A stretch of 64,000 nt of DNA from NCBI RefSeq assembly GCF_007744675.1, contig NZ_CP036269.1, forward strand, positions 4,381,546-4,445,545, in the 5' to 3' direction. The position numbers were made by a program, and so were the translations under genes. The notes beneath the pieces were generated by a model that searched no databases, was not told the origin of the DNA, and was given only the letters and a program-made list of their open reading frames with translations. Source of the DNA: Gimesia alba (GTDB lineage Bacteria > Planctomycetota > Planctomycetia > Planctomycetales > Planctomycetaceae). Shown here piece by piece: positions 37,105 to 47,357 of this stretch; the first letter of the stretch is position 1; the number at the start of each line of letters is the position of its first letter.

Positions 37105-37635
37105 ATGCAGGTACAAGTTCGCGATTTAATGACGGTCAATCCGGTCAGTGTGCTGACGGGAACATGTCTTCAGGAAGCGGCGACGCAAATGATCCTGGCC
37201 GAATCTGCTGAGATCTATGTGATTGATCAGCAACACAAGCTTATCGGGGTGGTCCCCGATTATGCGATTCTCAAGCACAAACTGATGCACCAGCATCTGA
37301 ATGATCCCATCGACTCGATTATGAACGTGCAACTCGAGTCACTCTCCCCCGAAGACGACGCACTGCAACTGGCCCACCTCTTTCGCGATCGCCGCAACAG
37401 CTGTATGGCTGTTACGGAACAAGGCCGGCTGGTCGGCAAACTGAGCTGCCGAGATCTCTTCCGCACCATCATGACTCTGGATTCGATTGAATCAACAGAA
37501 GAACAGGCATCGGAATCAGATTCACAGTCCACGGCAGAATCCAGTTCCCCCGCTTCTTCGATGAACCCGCCTCACCTCAGCCGCTACAGTCTGCGAAAAC
37601 AACTGCTCCAGCTAAATGGCCTGAAGAGTCAGTAA
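37105..37635 (+). CDS. CBS-domain protein
   Basis: A 176-residue soluble protein with two CBS motifs: VRDLMTVNPVSVLTGTCLQE to GVVPDYAILKHK (about 5-58) and IDSIMNVQLESLSPEDDALQ to GKLSCRDLFRTI (about 69-127). The C-terminal 45 residues are Ser/Gln/Glu-rich and disordered-looking. Pairs of CBS motifs bind adenosine nucleotides and act as energy sensors or regulate partners; the partner here is unknown. A GGGGGCAACG sequence precedes the ATG. It converges on the glycosylase gene with 17 nt between. Confidence 0.87.
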   Translation: MQVQVRDLMTVNPVSVLTGTCLQEAATQMILAESAEIYVIDQQHKLIGVVPDYAILKHKLMHQHLNDPIDSIMNVQLESLSPEDDALQLAHLFRDRRNSCMAVTEQGRLVGKLSCRDLFRTIMTLDSIESTEEQASESDSQSTAESSSPASSMNPPHLSRYSLRKQLLQLNGLKSQ

Positions 37636-37652
37636 ACCTGCCTCGTGACCTG

Positions 37653-38561
37653 TCAACTTTGGGCCTTTAAGTCAATGCCCATATCCTCAAACAGGTATAT
37701 CATATCTTCCCAAACATTTTTCTTCGCGGAGGGATTGCGCAACAGATACGACGGATGATACGTGCAGACAACCCGCGCCCGACCGTACTCATAAAACTGT
37801 CCCCGCATCTTCCCAATCGGCATTTCGGAATGCAGCAGATTCTTCGCCGCCACCGAGCCCCAGCAGACAATGTAATCGGGATCGACGATTTCAATTTGCG
37901 CGTCCAGAAAACCACGGCAGTTGTCGGCTTCTTCATTTGACGGGTTCCGGTTTCCCGGCGGGCGACAGCGCAGAATATTCGCAATATAAATATCACTGCG
38001 TTTCATCTGACAGGCTTCGATAATCTTATCCAGCAGCTTCCCTGCCCGACCCACGAACGGCTCCCCCTGCTTATCCTCGTCGGCACCGGGGGCTTCGCCG
38101 ATAAACATGATTTTTGCGCGAGGATTTCCCACACCAAAGACGGTTTGCGTTCGCGTCGAAGCCAGCTCTGGGCATTTTTTACATTTCGCAACCTTCGCGG
38201 CGACGATCTCCAACTCTGCCTGCCGTTCGGCCTTGGTCAATTTCGATTTTGCTATTCGAGCCACACTCATTTCCTTTCGAGGGGTTTCAGTCTCGTTGAC
38301 GACATCACGGGGTGCGATCTCGGCCGGCGTTGACGGCATCTGTGATCCTGCTTCCAGCACCGGTTGTGTTTCCTTCTGAACCGGAGAGGGTGCAGGCGGT
38401 TGAGAAACAACGGGCGCAGCCGGTTGAATCGCGGGAACTTCTTCGACAGATGATTGCGAAACCGGAACCACACGCTTCAAATGTGTGACTCCCGCACGTT
38501 GCCAGCTTTCAATTAATTGGCGGGCTGCCCGCTGCGAACGTCGGTCCGCACTTTCATTCAT
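37653..38561 (-). CDS. Family 4 uracil-DNA glycosylase
   Basis: A 302-residue base-excision repair enzyme. The first 110 residues are a Pro/Val/Gln-rich low-complexity extension with no known domain. The glycosylase domain (about 115-300) has the Fe-S cysteines CKKCPEL and later [20 protein letters not shown], the uracil-pocket motif [20 protein letters not shown] (GEAPGxxE) and [13 protein letters not shown] at the end. All four cluster Cys are present. The long N-terminal extension is unusual compared with compact family 4 enzymes of about 200 residues, but such extensions occur in planctomycetes. It probably sits in one unit with the upstream LRR gene's opposite partner only by chance (convergent with the CBS gene). 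Confidence 0.92.
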   Translation of the reverse strand: MNESADRRSQRAARQLIESWQRAGVTHLKRVVPVSQSSVEEVPAIQPAAPVVSQPPAPSPVQKETQPVLEAGSQMPSTPAEIAPRDVVNETETPRKEMSVARIAKSKLTKAERQAELEIVAAKVAKCKKCPELASTRTQTVFGVGNPRAKIMFIGEAPGADEDKQGEPFVGRAGKLLDKIIEACQMKRSDIYIANILRCRPPGNRNPSNEEADNCRGFLDAQIEIVDPDYIVCWGSVAAKNLLHSEMPIGKMRGQFYEYGRARVVCTYHPSYLLRNPSAKKNVWEDMIYLFEDMGIDLKAQS

Positions 38562-38577
38562 GACGCATGACCTGTCT

Positions 38578-39906
38578 TTATCGTTTCACCTTACAACCCG
38601 GCACTGCAGCTTTGAACTTATCGACACCTTCATCAGTCACTTGAGAGAAACTGAGCTGAAGCTCTTTGAGATTTTTCAAAGCAGCCAGCTTTTCCAGGCC
38701 TTCATCACCAATTTCCGTTTTACTCAAATTGAGGTATTCGAGCTTTTTGAGCGGCAACAACGCATCTAAACCCTCATCGGTGATCTGCGTCCCTTCCAGA
38801 TTGAGGCGATTCAGCTCGGTGAAACCGGAAATGATTTTTAAACCTGCGTCTGTGGTTTCAGTTCCCCATAGCCCCAGCCGCGTCAGTTTTTTCAGATCTT
38901 TAATCTGTTCCAGGCCTTGGTCACCGATCATCGATTCATCCAGATCGAGATAGGTCAAATTTGTTAAACCGGACAGATTCTTCATTCCCTCATCCGTCAC
39001 CACGGTATCTCGCAAATGCAGTGTCTGGAGATTTTTCATGTCCTTGATGTTCTCAATACCAGGATTGCCCACAAAGTCCCGCCGCAAATGCAAGGCTTCC
39101 ATGTTGGTCATGTTTTTCAGATGCTTCATGCCCTCATCGGAAATCTCGGTATCGTCCAGTTCCAATGAAACCAGATTTTTATCCTTGAGCAGTTCCAGCG
39201 TTTTATCGGAAATATTGCGCCCCCAGGTATTCAACCGCTGCAGATTGGGAAGCTGTGCGACATCTTTCATACCCTCATCGGTTACCTGTGTCGCCTGTAC
39301 CTTGAGCACTTTCAGGTTCTTCATCCCTTTAATCAACGGCATGCCTTCATCGTTGATTTCCTTATTGAACCGCAGATCGAGGTCTTTCAACTTGGGAAAC
39401 GCGGCGACCACTTTCAAAGCGTCATTGGTAATATTCGTTGCCCGCAAGGAAAGCACCTGCAGATCCTGTAGATCAGCCAGATTCCTGACGCCTTCATCAC
39501 CAATGGCGGTCGCCTCCAGATTTAAGAACCACAGTTTTTTCTTCTTGCCGATCTCTTCGGTCGCCGTATCGGTAAAATTGGGGCCCCAGATGATCAATCG
39601 CTCCAGTGAAGGCAGCCCCGCCAGATGCTTCAGGTCTTCATCTTTGGCGTTGGTGCCTTTCAAATCTAGAATCAGCACGCGCCCATCATCGGACAACACC
39701 ATCTTCGCATCGAGATCTTTGAAAGCCTGAACCGCGTCAGGCGAATCCGGTTCAGCCGCCGGCTTCAGTTTCGCATCCTTCGCCTGTTCACCCGCACCGG
39801 TTGATGTCGATTTTTCCTGAGAGGCAGGAGTCGGGGGCGCACTCGATTTAGGGCATCCCGTTAACAGACATAATCCTACCAGAGAAAGAATCGCTTTCGT
39901 TTTCAT
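38578..39906 (-). CDS. Leucine-rich repeat lipoprotein
   Basis: A 442-residue exported protein. The signal ([13 protein letters not shown]) has a lipobox LTGC, so the protein is anchored by lipid at Cys, then a Ser/Thr/Lys/Ala linker (about 18-55). The rest is a run of about 15 leucine-rich repeats of roughly 24 residues, of the bacterial type with units such as [36 protein letters not shown] and [19 protein letters not shown]. These form a curved solenoid for protein binding; the partner is unknown. AAGGGATG precedes the ATG at 39906. The downstream glycosylase gene follows 16 nt after its stop, so they may be co-transcribed. Confidence 0.87.
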   Translation of the reverse strand: MKTKAILSLVGLCLLTGCPKSSAPPTPASQEKSTSTGAGEQAKDAKLKPAAEPDSPDAVQAFKDLDAKMVLSDDGRVLILDLKGTNAKDEDLKHLAGLPSLERLIIWGPNFTDTATEEIGKKKKLWFLNLEATAIGDEGVRNLADLQDLQVLSLRATNITNDALKVVAAFPKLKDLDLRFNKEINDEGMPLIKGMKNLKVLKVQATQVTDEGMKDVAQLPNLQRLNTWGRNISDKTLELLKDKNLVSLELDDTEISDEGMKHLKNMTNMEALHLRRDFVGNPGIENIKDMKNLQTLHLRDTVVTDEGMKNLSGLTNLTYLDLDESMIGDQGLEQIKDLKKLTRLGLWGTETTDAGLKIISGFTELNRLNLEGTQITDEGLDALLPLKKLEYLNLSKTEIGDEGLEKLAALKNLKELQLSFSQVTDEGVDKFKAAVPGCKVKR

Positions 39907-40251
39907 ACTAACATCCCTTGTTGTGCTCAATCCGGCTCATTAATTCCGTGATTCAAATCATTCTGCGAGAGCATACCAGATTCTCAAATGTCTTTCAGCT
40001 TTCAGAACGAAAACCGACCAACATCAAAGTTTCATCGAACCCTCCTACGATACTAACAATCATCCCCAAAATAGACCCCTCGCAGAAACATTGCAATTCA
40101 AAGCATCCCTTTTCTGCAACTACTTGCGATTCCCTACCCAAACTGAGTATACTCAAATGACATAAACGCACCCCGATGCGTTTAGCTTGCATACAGACCT
40201 GTTTACCAGCCCGTACTGAAATACGACGCCAATAAATTAAAGGATCTACAA

Positions 40252-43200
40252 GTGACACACCGCCTCCCCCTCGCCCCCCTGCGATTATTGAGTCTGAGCT
40301 TAGTCCTCTGTCTGTTCTGCCAGCAGGTGCCCGCCAAAGACTGGCCCACCTATCTGGTCGACAAAGAACGAGCCGGTGCGACTTCCGATACCTTCCAGCT
40401 ACCATTAACCCCCGCCTGGAAGTACGCGGCTCCCGCTGCTCCCAAAACAGGTCAAACCGATCCGGGTGAGCGCGTCATTGAAGGGCACGATCTCGAATCA
40501 CGCGTCGACTTTGACGATGCCTTCCAGGTCGCACTGGCACAAGGCAAGGCTTATTTCGGTTCTTCCGTCGATCATCAGATGCGATGTGTCGACTTGAAAT
40601 CCGGCAAGGTCCTCTGGCGATTCTTTACAGGCGGCCCGATCCGTTTAGCACCGACTTATGACAACTCCAAAATTTACTTCGGCTCGGATGATGGCTTCGT
40701 GTATTGCCTGGATGCCGCGACCGGAAAAGAAGTCTGGAAATTACGAGCCGGGCTTAACGAAGAAATGATCATTGCCCGGGGAGAAATGGTTTCACGCTGG
40801 CCCGTCAGAACGAGTATTCTATTAGATGACGGCATCGCCTACTTTGGAGCCGGAATTTTCCCTCATGAAAACATTTACCTTTACGCCGTGAATGCCGACT
40901 CCGGTAAAGTCGTCTGGAAAATCGACAATCTCAGCCAGACCAGTGCCGGTCGCAATGAACTTTCGCCACAGGGTTACCTGCTCGCCAACGACGAATATCT
41001 GTTCATTCCCTCCGGTCGCTCTCTGCCCGCTGCCTTCAACAAGAAAACGGGAGAGCAGGAACACAAGCGATCATACAGCTGGAGAAGCACAGCCGGCGGC
41101 GTGGTCGGCGGGACGCAGGCCTTACTCGCTGACGGTCAAATCTACTCCATGGGAGCCCACCACATCCTGGCATTATCTCAGGATAAAGGGGATGTCGGTT
41201 TTGCCTGGATCAATGGTCAACAAATGGCCGTTCAGGGAGAGTTCGCCTATCTCGCGACGGGAAGCGAAGTCCTCAAAGTCAATCGGCAGGAACATGCCGT
41301 CGGCTCACAAAAGGCACACAAAAATGACATGACCATTAAGAGCCTGTTTTCCAAACTGCGGAGCCTCAAAGGTGAAAAAGCGAAAGCCGCCCGCGCGGAA
41401 ATCAAAACACTTCAGGATGAAAACAAAAAGTACGCCAAAGCAGGCCTGATCTGGGAACAGGCAACACCCGCCCGTGACTCGCTGATTGTCGCGGGAGACA
41501 AAGTCGTTGTCGGCGGTCAGGATCAGGTTTTGATTCTCGATGAGAAATCAGGCAAGGTCCTGGAAACACTGAAAGTCAAAGGGCAGGCACGCGGCCTGGC
41601 GGTCTCAGACGGCCAACTCGTCGTCAGCACTTCCGCCGGAGATGTCATCGCCTTTCGTTCTGCGACAGACACCAAATCTTCCGAACAGCCTGTTGACGCC
41701 GTCACTCTCAAAACACCTTACCCCGAAGACAAGCTGACATCCCTGTATGAACAGGCTGCCAAAGATATTTTGACTCACACCAATGTCAAAGACGGCTTCT
41801 GTCTCGTACTGGGCAATGAAGACGGCAGACTCGCCTATGAACTGGCACGGAACAGTAACCTGAAGATCTACTGTATCGAACCCGATAGTGCCAAAGTCGC
41901 AGCCGCCCGCGAGAAACTCAGCCAGGCAGGCTATTACGGTCACCGAATTACCATCCACCAGACGGAACTCTCTCCGCTCCCTTATTCGCGGTACTTCGCC
42001 AATCTGATCGTTTCCGACACCCTGCTCAAAACCGGTCAGATTCCGGGAATTCCCAAAGATATCGCCACTCACGTCAAACCGCTCGGCGGAACGATCTGCC
42101 TGGGTGCTCCTGCGAATCCGAAATCAGAAACAACCGCCTCTTCGAAATTAACGGATTGGCTTAAACAGACCAAGCTCGGTGAGACGGCGCAGATCAAAGA
42201 CCTCGGTAGCTATGCCCTGCTCAAACGGGGTGCCTTACCAGGTGCCGGTAGTTGGTCGCATCAATATGGTGATCCGGGAAATACTGCCAGCAGTAAAGAT
42301 CAGCGCGTCCGCGGCGGCTTGGGTGTACTCTGGTTTGGTGATCCCGGCGAAAAGAAAATGGTCAACCGCCACGAAGGAGCCGTCGGCCCGCTGGCAATTA
42401 ACGGCCGCCTGTTCATTCAAGGCGAAAGCACCATCATGGCGTTCGACGCCTACAACGGCCTATTCCTCTGGGAACGCGAAAACCCACAGGCCATTCGAAC
42501 CGGCGTCTTTCAAAACCAGAACCCCGGTAACCTCGTCGCCAGCGACGACAGCCTGTTCTTCATGATGAAAGAGAGCTGTTACCAGTTGGATGCCGCGACT
42601 GGCAAAACCGTCGCGAAAATCCCACTGCCGGAAAAACTCAACGATGGAAAACATGAGTGGGGTTATCTCGCGTATCAGGACGGTCTGATTTTTGGAACCG
42701 CCACCACGCGAAATGAACTCGAAGCTCGTCTCAAGCGACGCGGTCGTAAAACAGACGACTCCACCGACGCCCTGTTTGCCATTGATGTCAAAACCGGCAA
42801 ACCGGTCTGGAGCTATCAGGGCAAGAATATCGCCCACCATACCATCGCCATCGGCCCGGAAGCCGCTTATTTCATCGACAGCTCCATCACAAGTGAGCAA
42901 CGTGCTGACATTTTACGTCAGGATAAATCACACCTGAAAGAGCTGACCGGCAAAGAACGCGAAATCGCCGAAGATCGCCTGAAAAAACAGGACCTGCGTC
43001 TGGCCGTCGCCCTCGACATTAAGACCGGTAAAAAACTCTGGGCGAATCCCGTCGATGTGACCGACTGTAGTGAAATCGGCATCGGGGGCGGCAAATTAAC
43101 GCTGCTCTACCAGAACAATGTCTTAGTCATCTGTGGGGCGAATGCCAACGGCCACTATTGGAAACAGTTCATCGCCGGCGATTTCTCCCGCCGTCGAATG

Positions 43201-44214
43201 GTGGCACTCAACTCCGCCGATGGTTCGATTCTTTGGAAGAAAGACGCCAACTATCGGCATCGCCCGATTATCGTCGGCGACAAAATCATCGCCGAGCCCT
43301 GGTCCTACGACCTTTACACCGGAATTCAACATACACGCAAACATCCCCTCACCGGGCAGCAGGTTCCCTGGAGTATCATGCGGGAAGGCCATCACTGCGG
43401 CATGCTCGCGGCTTCAGAAAATCTGTTGATGTTCCGTTCCGGCTACACCGGCTTTTACGACCTCGAAAAAGACGGCGGCACGCGGCACTTCGCCGGTCAT
43501 CGGACCGGCTGCTGGATCAACGCCATTCCTGCCAACGGTCTGGTGATGATTCCCGAATCCAGTGCCGGCTGTGTCTGCCTGTTCTCGATTTCTTCGACCA
43601 TTGTATTGGAACCGCGCGAAGAACGGACTCACTGGACCATCTTCAGCTCGGTCGGTCCGAAAACCCCCGTGCAACACATGGCCCTCAACATGGGAGCTCC
43701 CGGCGACCGACGCGATGCCCATGGCACGGTCTGGATGGCGTATCCCCGTCCACGCCCCAGCCGGGAAACCGGACTCGACTTCAAATTTGACATCAAACCG
43801 AAATTCACCGCAGGCGGTGGATATAACAGCCTCAATGAAATCACCCACCCCGTCAAAGAAGCAGAACCACCCTGGGTCTATACATCATGGGCACGCGGTT
43901 TACAAGAATGTACGATCCCCCTGTTAGGCAAGAACGATGCTCCTGCCACCTACACAGTAGAACTTTCGTTCTCGGATCTGGAACCGGTCGCGTTGAAAGA
44001 TCAGCAGGAACCGCCTCTGTTTGAGATCAAACTGCAAGGAAAAGTCGTTAAAAAGGACTTCAATCCTCACGCAGCGAAAACAGTTCAGGTACAGAAATTT
44101 GACGGCGTCTCTGTGAAAGATAATCTGCAACTGGAATTTGTTCCACAAAATGAAAGCGCAAAACAAATGCCACCTGCATTAAGTGGAATTGAAATTATCC
44201 GCTCAGATTCATAG
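40252..44214 (+). CDS. PQQ-like beta-propeller protein with embedded methyltransferase-like domain
   Basis: A 1320-residue exported protein starting with GTG after AAAGGA. A signal peptide (LSLSLVLCLFCQQVPAK) is followed by a first set of PQQ-type propeller repeats (about 30-480: MRCVDLKSGKVLWRFFTGGP, VYCLDAATGKEVWKL). Residues about 490-660 look like a Rossmann SAM-dependent methyltransferase: LVLGNEDGRLAYELAR, then IYCIEPDSAKVAAAREKLSQ. A second propeller set spans 665-1110 (MAFDAYNGLFLWERE, VALNSADGSILWKK), ending in a beta-sandwich-like tail. A charged helix (about 365-390) interrupts the first set. Whether the inner domain binds SAM outside the cytoplasm is doubtful; it may be a pseudo-enzyme. 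Function unknown. Confidence 0.8.
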   Translation: MTHRLPLAPLRLLSLSLVLCLFCQQVPAKDWPTYLVDKERAGATSDTFQLPLTPAWKYAAPAAPKTGQTDPGERVIEGHDLESRVDFDDAFQVALAQGKAYFGSSVDHQMRCVDLKSGKVLWRFFTGGPIRLAPTYDNSKIYFGSDDGFVYCLDAATGKEVWKLRAGLNEEMIIARGEMVSRWPVRTSILLDDGIAYFGAGIFPHENIYLYAVNADSGKVVWKIDNLSQTSAGRNELSPQGYLLANDEYLFIPSGRSLPAAFNKKTGEQEHKRSYSWRSTAGGVVGGTQALLADGQIYSMGAHHILALSQDKGDVGFAWINGQQMAVQGEFAYLATGSEVLKVNRQEHAVGSQKAHKNDMTIKSLFSKLRSLKGEKAKAARAEIKTLQDENKKYAKAGLIWEQATPARDSLIVAGDKVVVGGQDQVLILDEKSGKVLETLKVKGQARGLAVSDGQLVVSTSAGDVIAFRSATDTKSSEQPVDAVTLKTPYPEDKLTSLYEQAAKDILTHTNVKDGFCLVLGNEDGRLAYELARNSNLKIYCIEPDSAKVAAAREKLSQAGYYGHRITIHQTELSPLPYSRYFANLIVSDTLLKTGQIPGIPKDIATHVKPLGGTICLGAPANPKSETTASSKLTDWLKQTKLGETAQIKDLGSYALLKRGALPGAGSWSHQYGDPGNTASSKDQRVRGGLGVLWFGDPGEKKMVNRHEGAVGPLAINGRLFIQGESTIMAFDAYNGLFLWERENPQAIRTGVFQNQNPGNLVASDDSLFFMMKESCYQLDAATGKTVAKIPLPEKLNDGKHEWGYLAYQDGLIFGTATTRNELEARLKRRGRKTDDSTDALFAIDVKTGKPVWSYQGKNIAHHTIAIGPEAAYFIDSSITSEQRADILRQDKSHLKELTGKEREIAEDRLKKQDLRLAVALDIKTGKKLWANPVDVTDCSEIGIGGGKLTLLYQNNVLVICGANANGHYWKQFIAGDFSRRRMVALNSADGSILWKKDANYRHRPIIVGDKIIAEPWSYDLYTGIQHTRKHPLTGQQVPWSIMREGHHCGMLAASENLLMFRSGYTGFYDLEKDGGTRHFAGHRTGCWINAIPANGLVMIPESSAGCVCLFSISSTIVLEPREERTHWTIFSSVGPKTPVQHMALNMGAPGDRRDAHGTVWMAYPRPRPSRETGLDFKFDIKPKFTAGGGYNSLNEITHPVKEAEPPWVYTSWARGLQECTIPLLGKNDAPATYTVELSFSDLEPVALKDQQEPPLFEIKLQGKVVKKDFNPHAAKTVQVQKFDGVSVKDNLQLEFVPQNESAKQMPPALSGIEIIRSDS

Positions 44215-44267
44215 ACTGGCATTCAGATTCCGATCTTGAACCAGTTCTCTCTTTCAAGCGAGATAAT

Positions 44268-45068
44268 GTGAATTATTCCCTGCAATGCAAACGAGCCTGT
44301 CTCTGTCTGATTTTGATTCTGTTCAGTTTCAGCGGGCTGACTTCAGCCCATGCGCTGGAACTGACGCTCGATCCACCCGGAGATCGTGAATTCGTTCGCG
44401 ATCTCGCAGGTATGCTGGACGAAAAGACCACCAAGCAGATCAAAGAGATCTGCGACAAGCTGCTCACCGACAAAGCCACGCCGATCATTGTGGTCACCAT
44501 CGACTCGATGGCCCAATACGGCGGCGCCGACATGCGAATTGAAACCTTCGCCACGCTTCTGTTCAATCAGTGGCAAATCGGTCATGCCAAACTGGGTGAC
44601 CAGGACTGGAACACCGGGATCTTGCTCCTGGTCTCTAAAGATGACCGTAAAGCCCGGATCGAACTCGGTGCTGGCTGGGGTCATCGCGAAGATAAACTCT
44701 GCCGACAGATTATGGACGATTATATCATCGCCAACTTCAAGCAGGGAAAGTTCGACGCAGGCATCCTGGCCGGAGTCGAAGCGCTGGATAAGATGGCGCG
44801 CAAGCTGGAACTGCCCACGAAACCAGTTTCTCCCTGGACTTATGTCATTATCGCGGTCGCCATCGGGCTGGTCATTTTCACGGTCGTCTCACTCATCCGT
44901 CGCGGCTCCAGTGGCTGGGCCTGGTTGTTCTGGGGTGTCGTCTTCGCCGTCATAGGCACGATCCTGTATCAAATGTTAAATAACCGCGGCGGTGGCGGTG
45001 GTGGCTTTAGTGGCGGCTCATTTGGAGGTGGCTTCTCCGGAGGCGGCGGGGCATCCGGTTCCTGGTAA
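44268..45068 (+). CDS. TPM-domain membrane protein (YgcG-like)
   Basis: A 266-residue protein with a GTG start after AGCGAGA. A signal peptide (LCLILILFSFSGLTSAHA) leads to an extracytoplasmic TPM domain (about 35-185) with FVRDLAGMLDEKTTKQIKEI, PIIVVTIDSMAQYG, NTGILLLVSKDDRKARIELG and YIIANFKQGKFDAGILAG. Two membrane spans follow, and the protein ends in a Gly/Ser/Phe tail (GGGFSGGSFGGGFSG), typical of this family. TPM proteins have phosphatase-like folds and have been tied to photosystem II repair and membrane protein handling; the role here is unknown. A second TPM gene follows within 41 nt. Confidence 0.85.
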   Translation: MNYSLQCKRACLCLILILFSFSGLTSAHALELTLDPPGDREFVRDLAGMLDEKTTKQIKEICDKLLTDKATPIIVVTIDSMAQYGGADMRIETFATLLFNQWQIGHAKLGDQDWNTGILLLVSKDDRKARIELGAGWGHREDKLCRQIMDDYIIANFKQGKFDAGILAGVEALDKMARKLELPTKPVSPWTYVIIAVAIGLVIFTVVSLIRRGSSGWAWLFWGVVFAVIGTILYQMLNNRGGGGGGFSGGSFGGGFSGGGGASGSW

Positions 45069-45108
45069 CCAGCCTCCCCCTCTCACACAAGTTCGAAAGT
45101 AACAACTC

Positions 45109-45786
45109 ATGCAGAGCGCATTTACTTATTTAACCGAAGACCAACAGAAACAGGTCGAACAGGCGGTCGTCGAAGCCGAAAAACAGACGTCCTGCGAAAT
45201 CGTACCTGTGCTGGCGACCTCTTCAGGCCGTTATGACCGCCCCGAAGATATCGTCGGCCTCTGGCTCACGGTCATCACGGCACTCACTCTCTGGTTCCTG
45301 TTCCCCCGAACGACCGGACAGACAGGAGACTGGGGCGGCATGCCCGTTGTCATCGAACTGGTCCTGGCCGCGCTGTTATTGGTCATCGCCTTCATCATCG
45401 GTGCTGTCGCCGGCAGTCGCATTGGCTGGCTCAGACGCCTCTTCACACCCCGCCAGCAAATGCAGGATGAAGTCGCCGCCCGGGCACGCGAAATCTTCTT
45501 TGACAAACGCGTCCACCATACCGAAGGCGGAACCGGCATCCTGATCTACATCTCCCTCTTCGAGCACATGGCCGTCGCTCTGGCTGATCAGGCGGTCATC
45601 GACAAGCTCGGCCAAACCTTCATCGACCAGCTCTGCCAGAAACTGACGGAAGGTCTGCATTCCGGCGATGCCACTACAGCGATCTGCAACGTCATCCAGG
45701 AAATCGGAACGCAGGCATCCACACCACTGCCCCGCGCAGAAGATGATCAGAATGAACTGCAGGATCTGCTGGTCTTAATTGACTAA
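45109..45786 (+). CDS. TPM-domain membrane protein, second copy
   Basis: A 225-residue protein without a signal peptide. It starts with a TPM-like part (about 1-40, LTEDQQKQVEQAVVEAEKQT, CEIVPVLATSSGRY), has two membrane spans (about 52-68 and 80-102), then continues the domain with VHHTEGGTGILIYISLFEHM and VIDKLGQTFIDQLCQKLTEG. The spans interrupt the domain, as in the family whose relatives are annotated as putative membrane proteins next to YgcG. It is likely co-expressed with the TPM gene upstream, so the products may form one membrane complex (inference). Confidence 0.83.
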   Translation: MQSAFTYLTEDQQKQVEQAVVEAEKQTSCEIVPVLATSSGRYDRPEDIVGLWLTVITALTLWFLFPRTTGQTGDWGGMPVVIELVLAALLLVIAFIIGAVAGSRIGWLRRLFTPRQQMQDEVAARAREIFFDKRVHHTEGGTGILIYISLFEHMAVALADQAVIDKLGQTFIDQLCQKLTEGLHSGDATTAICNVIQEIGTQASTPLPRAEDDQNELQDLLVLID

Positions 45787-45843
45787 TCTGTCAGGTTGAT
45801 TGTTGTCTTGATAGCAACTTTCGGTTCGAGAATGCACGCCACC

Positions 45844-46362
45844 TCAATCAGTGAGAACACGCCAGGTCGGAAGTTGAAAACCGGTAGCAGACTGCTCTGA
45901 TTTGACTGGTTCGACCATTCGAATCTGCTCCAAATCTTTAATATCAATATGGTGCATATAGTATGTCGGGGAAGCATAAATAGCCTGATACGTTACGCTG
46001 AGACGCCCCTCAATCTCGATTTCCTTGCCTTGAAAGTGCCGTTTGAGATCGAAAATCCCAAGACGCTTGAACGCCTTTTCTGCCTGCGGCGTAATCGCGA
46101 TAGAAAATTCCGCATCCGCACTGTCGCCGGAATCAGGATGGAGCATGATTTGCCGATACGTTTGCTGATCCACATTCGTAACAGTCTGTTCATCAATTAA
46201 ACCAACTGTAAAACGAACCACCAGCGGACCTTGTTTTCCACTGAGTATGTTATCATAAAGCGCAGCATGGTCCGCGATAATTTCCGTGGGAGTCAATGTT
46301 GTAATCGGCGAGGATTGAACTGTTCCCAATATGCCCGCGACAAACAATACAGGAATCACCAT
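45844..46362 (-). CDS. Secreted protein of unknown function
   Basis: A 172-residue exported protein. The signal peptide (MVIPVLFVAGILGTVQSSP) is followed by a region with ALYDNILSGKQGPLVVRFTV, a hydrophilic stretch, and a beta-rich part (FQGKEIEIEGRLSVTYQAIY, YMHHIDIKDLEQIRMV) that resembles an OB-like or single-strand nucleic-acid-type barrel only in pattern. The GAGGAG before the ATG at 46362 fixes the start; earlier in-frame codons would bury the signal. No family recognised. Confidence 0.65.
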   Translation of the reverse strand: MVIPVLFVAGILGTVQSSPITTLTPTEIIADHAALYDNILSGKQGPLVVRFTVGLIDEQTVTNVDQQTYRQIMLHPDSGDSADAEFSIAITPQAEKAFKRLGIFDLKRHFQGKEIEIEGRLSVTYQAIYASPTYYMHHIDIKDLEQIRMVEPVKSEQSATGFQLPTWRVLTD

Positions 46363-47037
46363 TGCACTTCTCCTCAAGGTTTGAAGGGATCGCTGACACT
46401 TCAGGCCCCTTATGAGACAGGTCATCTCCAGCACGAACTGGTAAATTATCTTACAGCCGGATCAGCAATACAAGCTCTCTTTTCGATCCCCTTTGTCGTT
46501 GACCGCTCAAAACAGAAACGCCCCTCTAAAAGAGTCCTCCCTATTCTCAATTTATTTATGAAAAGTTTGTTAATCAATTCATGCGTGAAATCTTTTTTTC
46601 GTAGTGCCTCTTGCCTGATTTATTCACAGATATTTCTCGCCTTGTCTATTCACTTCACCTGTCTTGACGCAAAAGCATGCAGAATCTTCACTAAAAGCAC
46701 GCTTCATTGTGTCGTATCGACGCCTATCGACCACACTTCGCGCCACGTTCAAACCCGATCCCCCCTTTTCAAAGCATCTCGCGCCTTGATGAGAGCACTT
46801 CGAAAACAGGGAACATTCAGCACAACTCCCCTTTATTCAGCAGCATTTCATCACTAGTTCTCTCTCTTCACACCACATGTCTGCCAAAGAAAAGCATGTC
46901 GTTTCAGATTGTCACTACTGTCGACATTCGCACTCATTTGGTATAATGAACAGACAGACGTAGTACGAACTCAGCACTGATCATAATCAGGCTGTTTAAA
47001 GCGAGCATCGTTTCCACTTTGAATAAAGGAAGACATC
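46363..47037. other. Long intergenic region
   Basis: A 675-nt spacer between a divergent secreted-protein gene and the small coiled-coil gene at 47038. The only clear signal is the promoter-like site near 46921. A 208-codon plus-strand frame crosses from the upstream gene into this region, but its composition is not protein-like and it starts inside the antisense of a real gene. A small RNA cannot be excluded. Confidence 0.5.
46921..46947 (+). promoter_or_regulatory. Candidate sigma-70-type promoter
   Basis: TCGACA at 46921 and a perfect TATAAT at 46942-46947 are separated by 15 nt, slightly short of the usual 16-18. It points to the small coiled-coil gene and gltS, starting about 90 nt downstream. 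The AAGGAAGACATC before the ATG at 47038 supplies the ribosome binding site. Confidence 0.45.
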
Positions 47038-47298
47038 ATGACCGACCGAAACCGACTGGATGAACTGATCAGCGCCCTGGAACAACAGCGCGATGAAATT
47101 GCTTTAAAAATTCATCTCGGCAAACAGGAAGCCAAAGACGAATGGGAAAAGGTCACCGACAAGCTGAATCAACTGCAGGATGACTACAAACCGGTGAAAG
47201 ACGCCATGAAAGAATCAGCCAGCGGCGTGGTCGATTCACTGTTCAATGTCGGCAAAGAAATCCAGGAGAGTTTTCAGCGCATTCGTAAATCACTCTGA
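47038..47298 (+). CDS. Small coiled-coil protein
   Basis: An 86-residue, charged, largely helical soluble protein (RLDELISALEQQRDEIALKI, EWEKVTDKLNQLQDDYKPVK, VVDSLFNVGKEIQESFQRIR). Heptad-like spacing suggests a coiled coil. The family resembles small conserved proteins of unknown function in planctomycetes. AGGAAGAC precedes the ATG. It lies 59 nt upstream of gltS and may share its mRNA. Confidence 0.72.
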   Translation: MTDRNRLDELISALEQQRDEIALKIHLGKQEAKDEWEKVTDKLNQLQDDYKPVKDAMKESASGVVDSLFNVGKEIQESFQRIRKSL

Positions 47299-47357
47299 TA
47301 ATCACTGATGGAATTCCTGATAGAGCACAGAAACGTTACTCAGTAAGCATTTGATTT

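Noticed and set aside
43158-43790. 210-codon frame within the propeller/methyltransferase gene
   Set aside because: A +1 shadow, very rich in Arg/His/Ser, inside a clear 1320-codon gene.
46231-46857. 208-codon plus-strand frame crossing into the long spacer
   Set aside because: It starts within the antisense of the secreted-protein gene, has no start signal and has non-protein-like composition.
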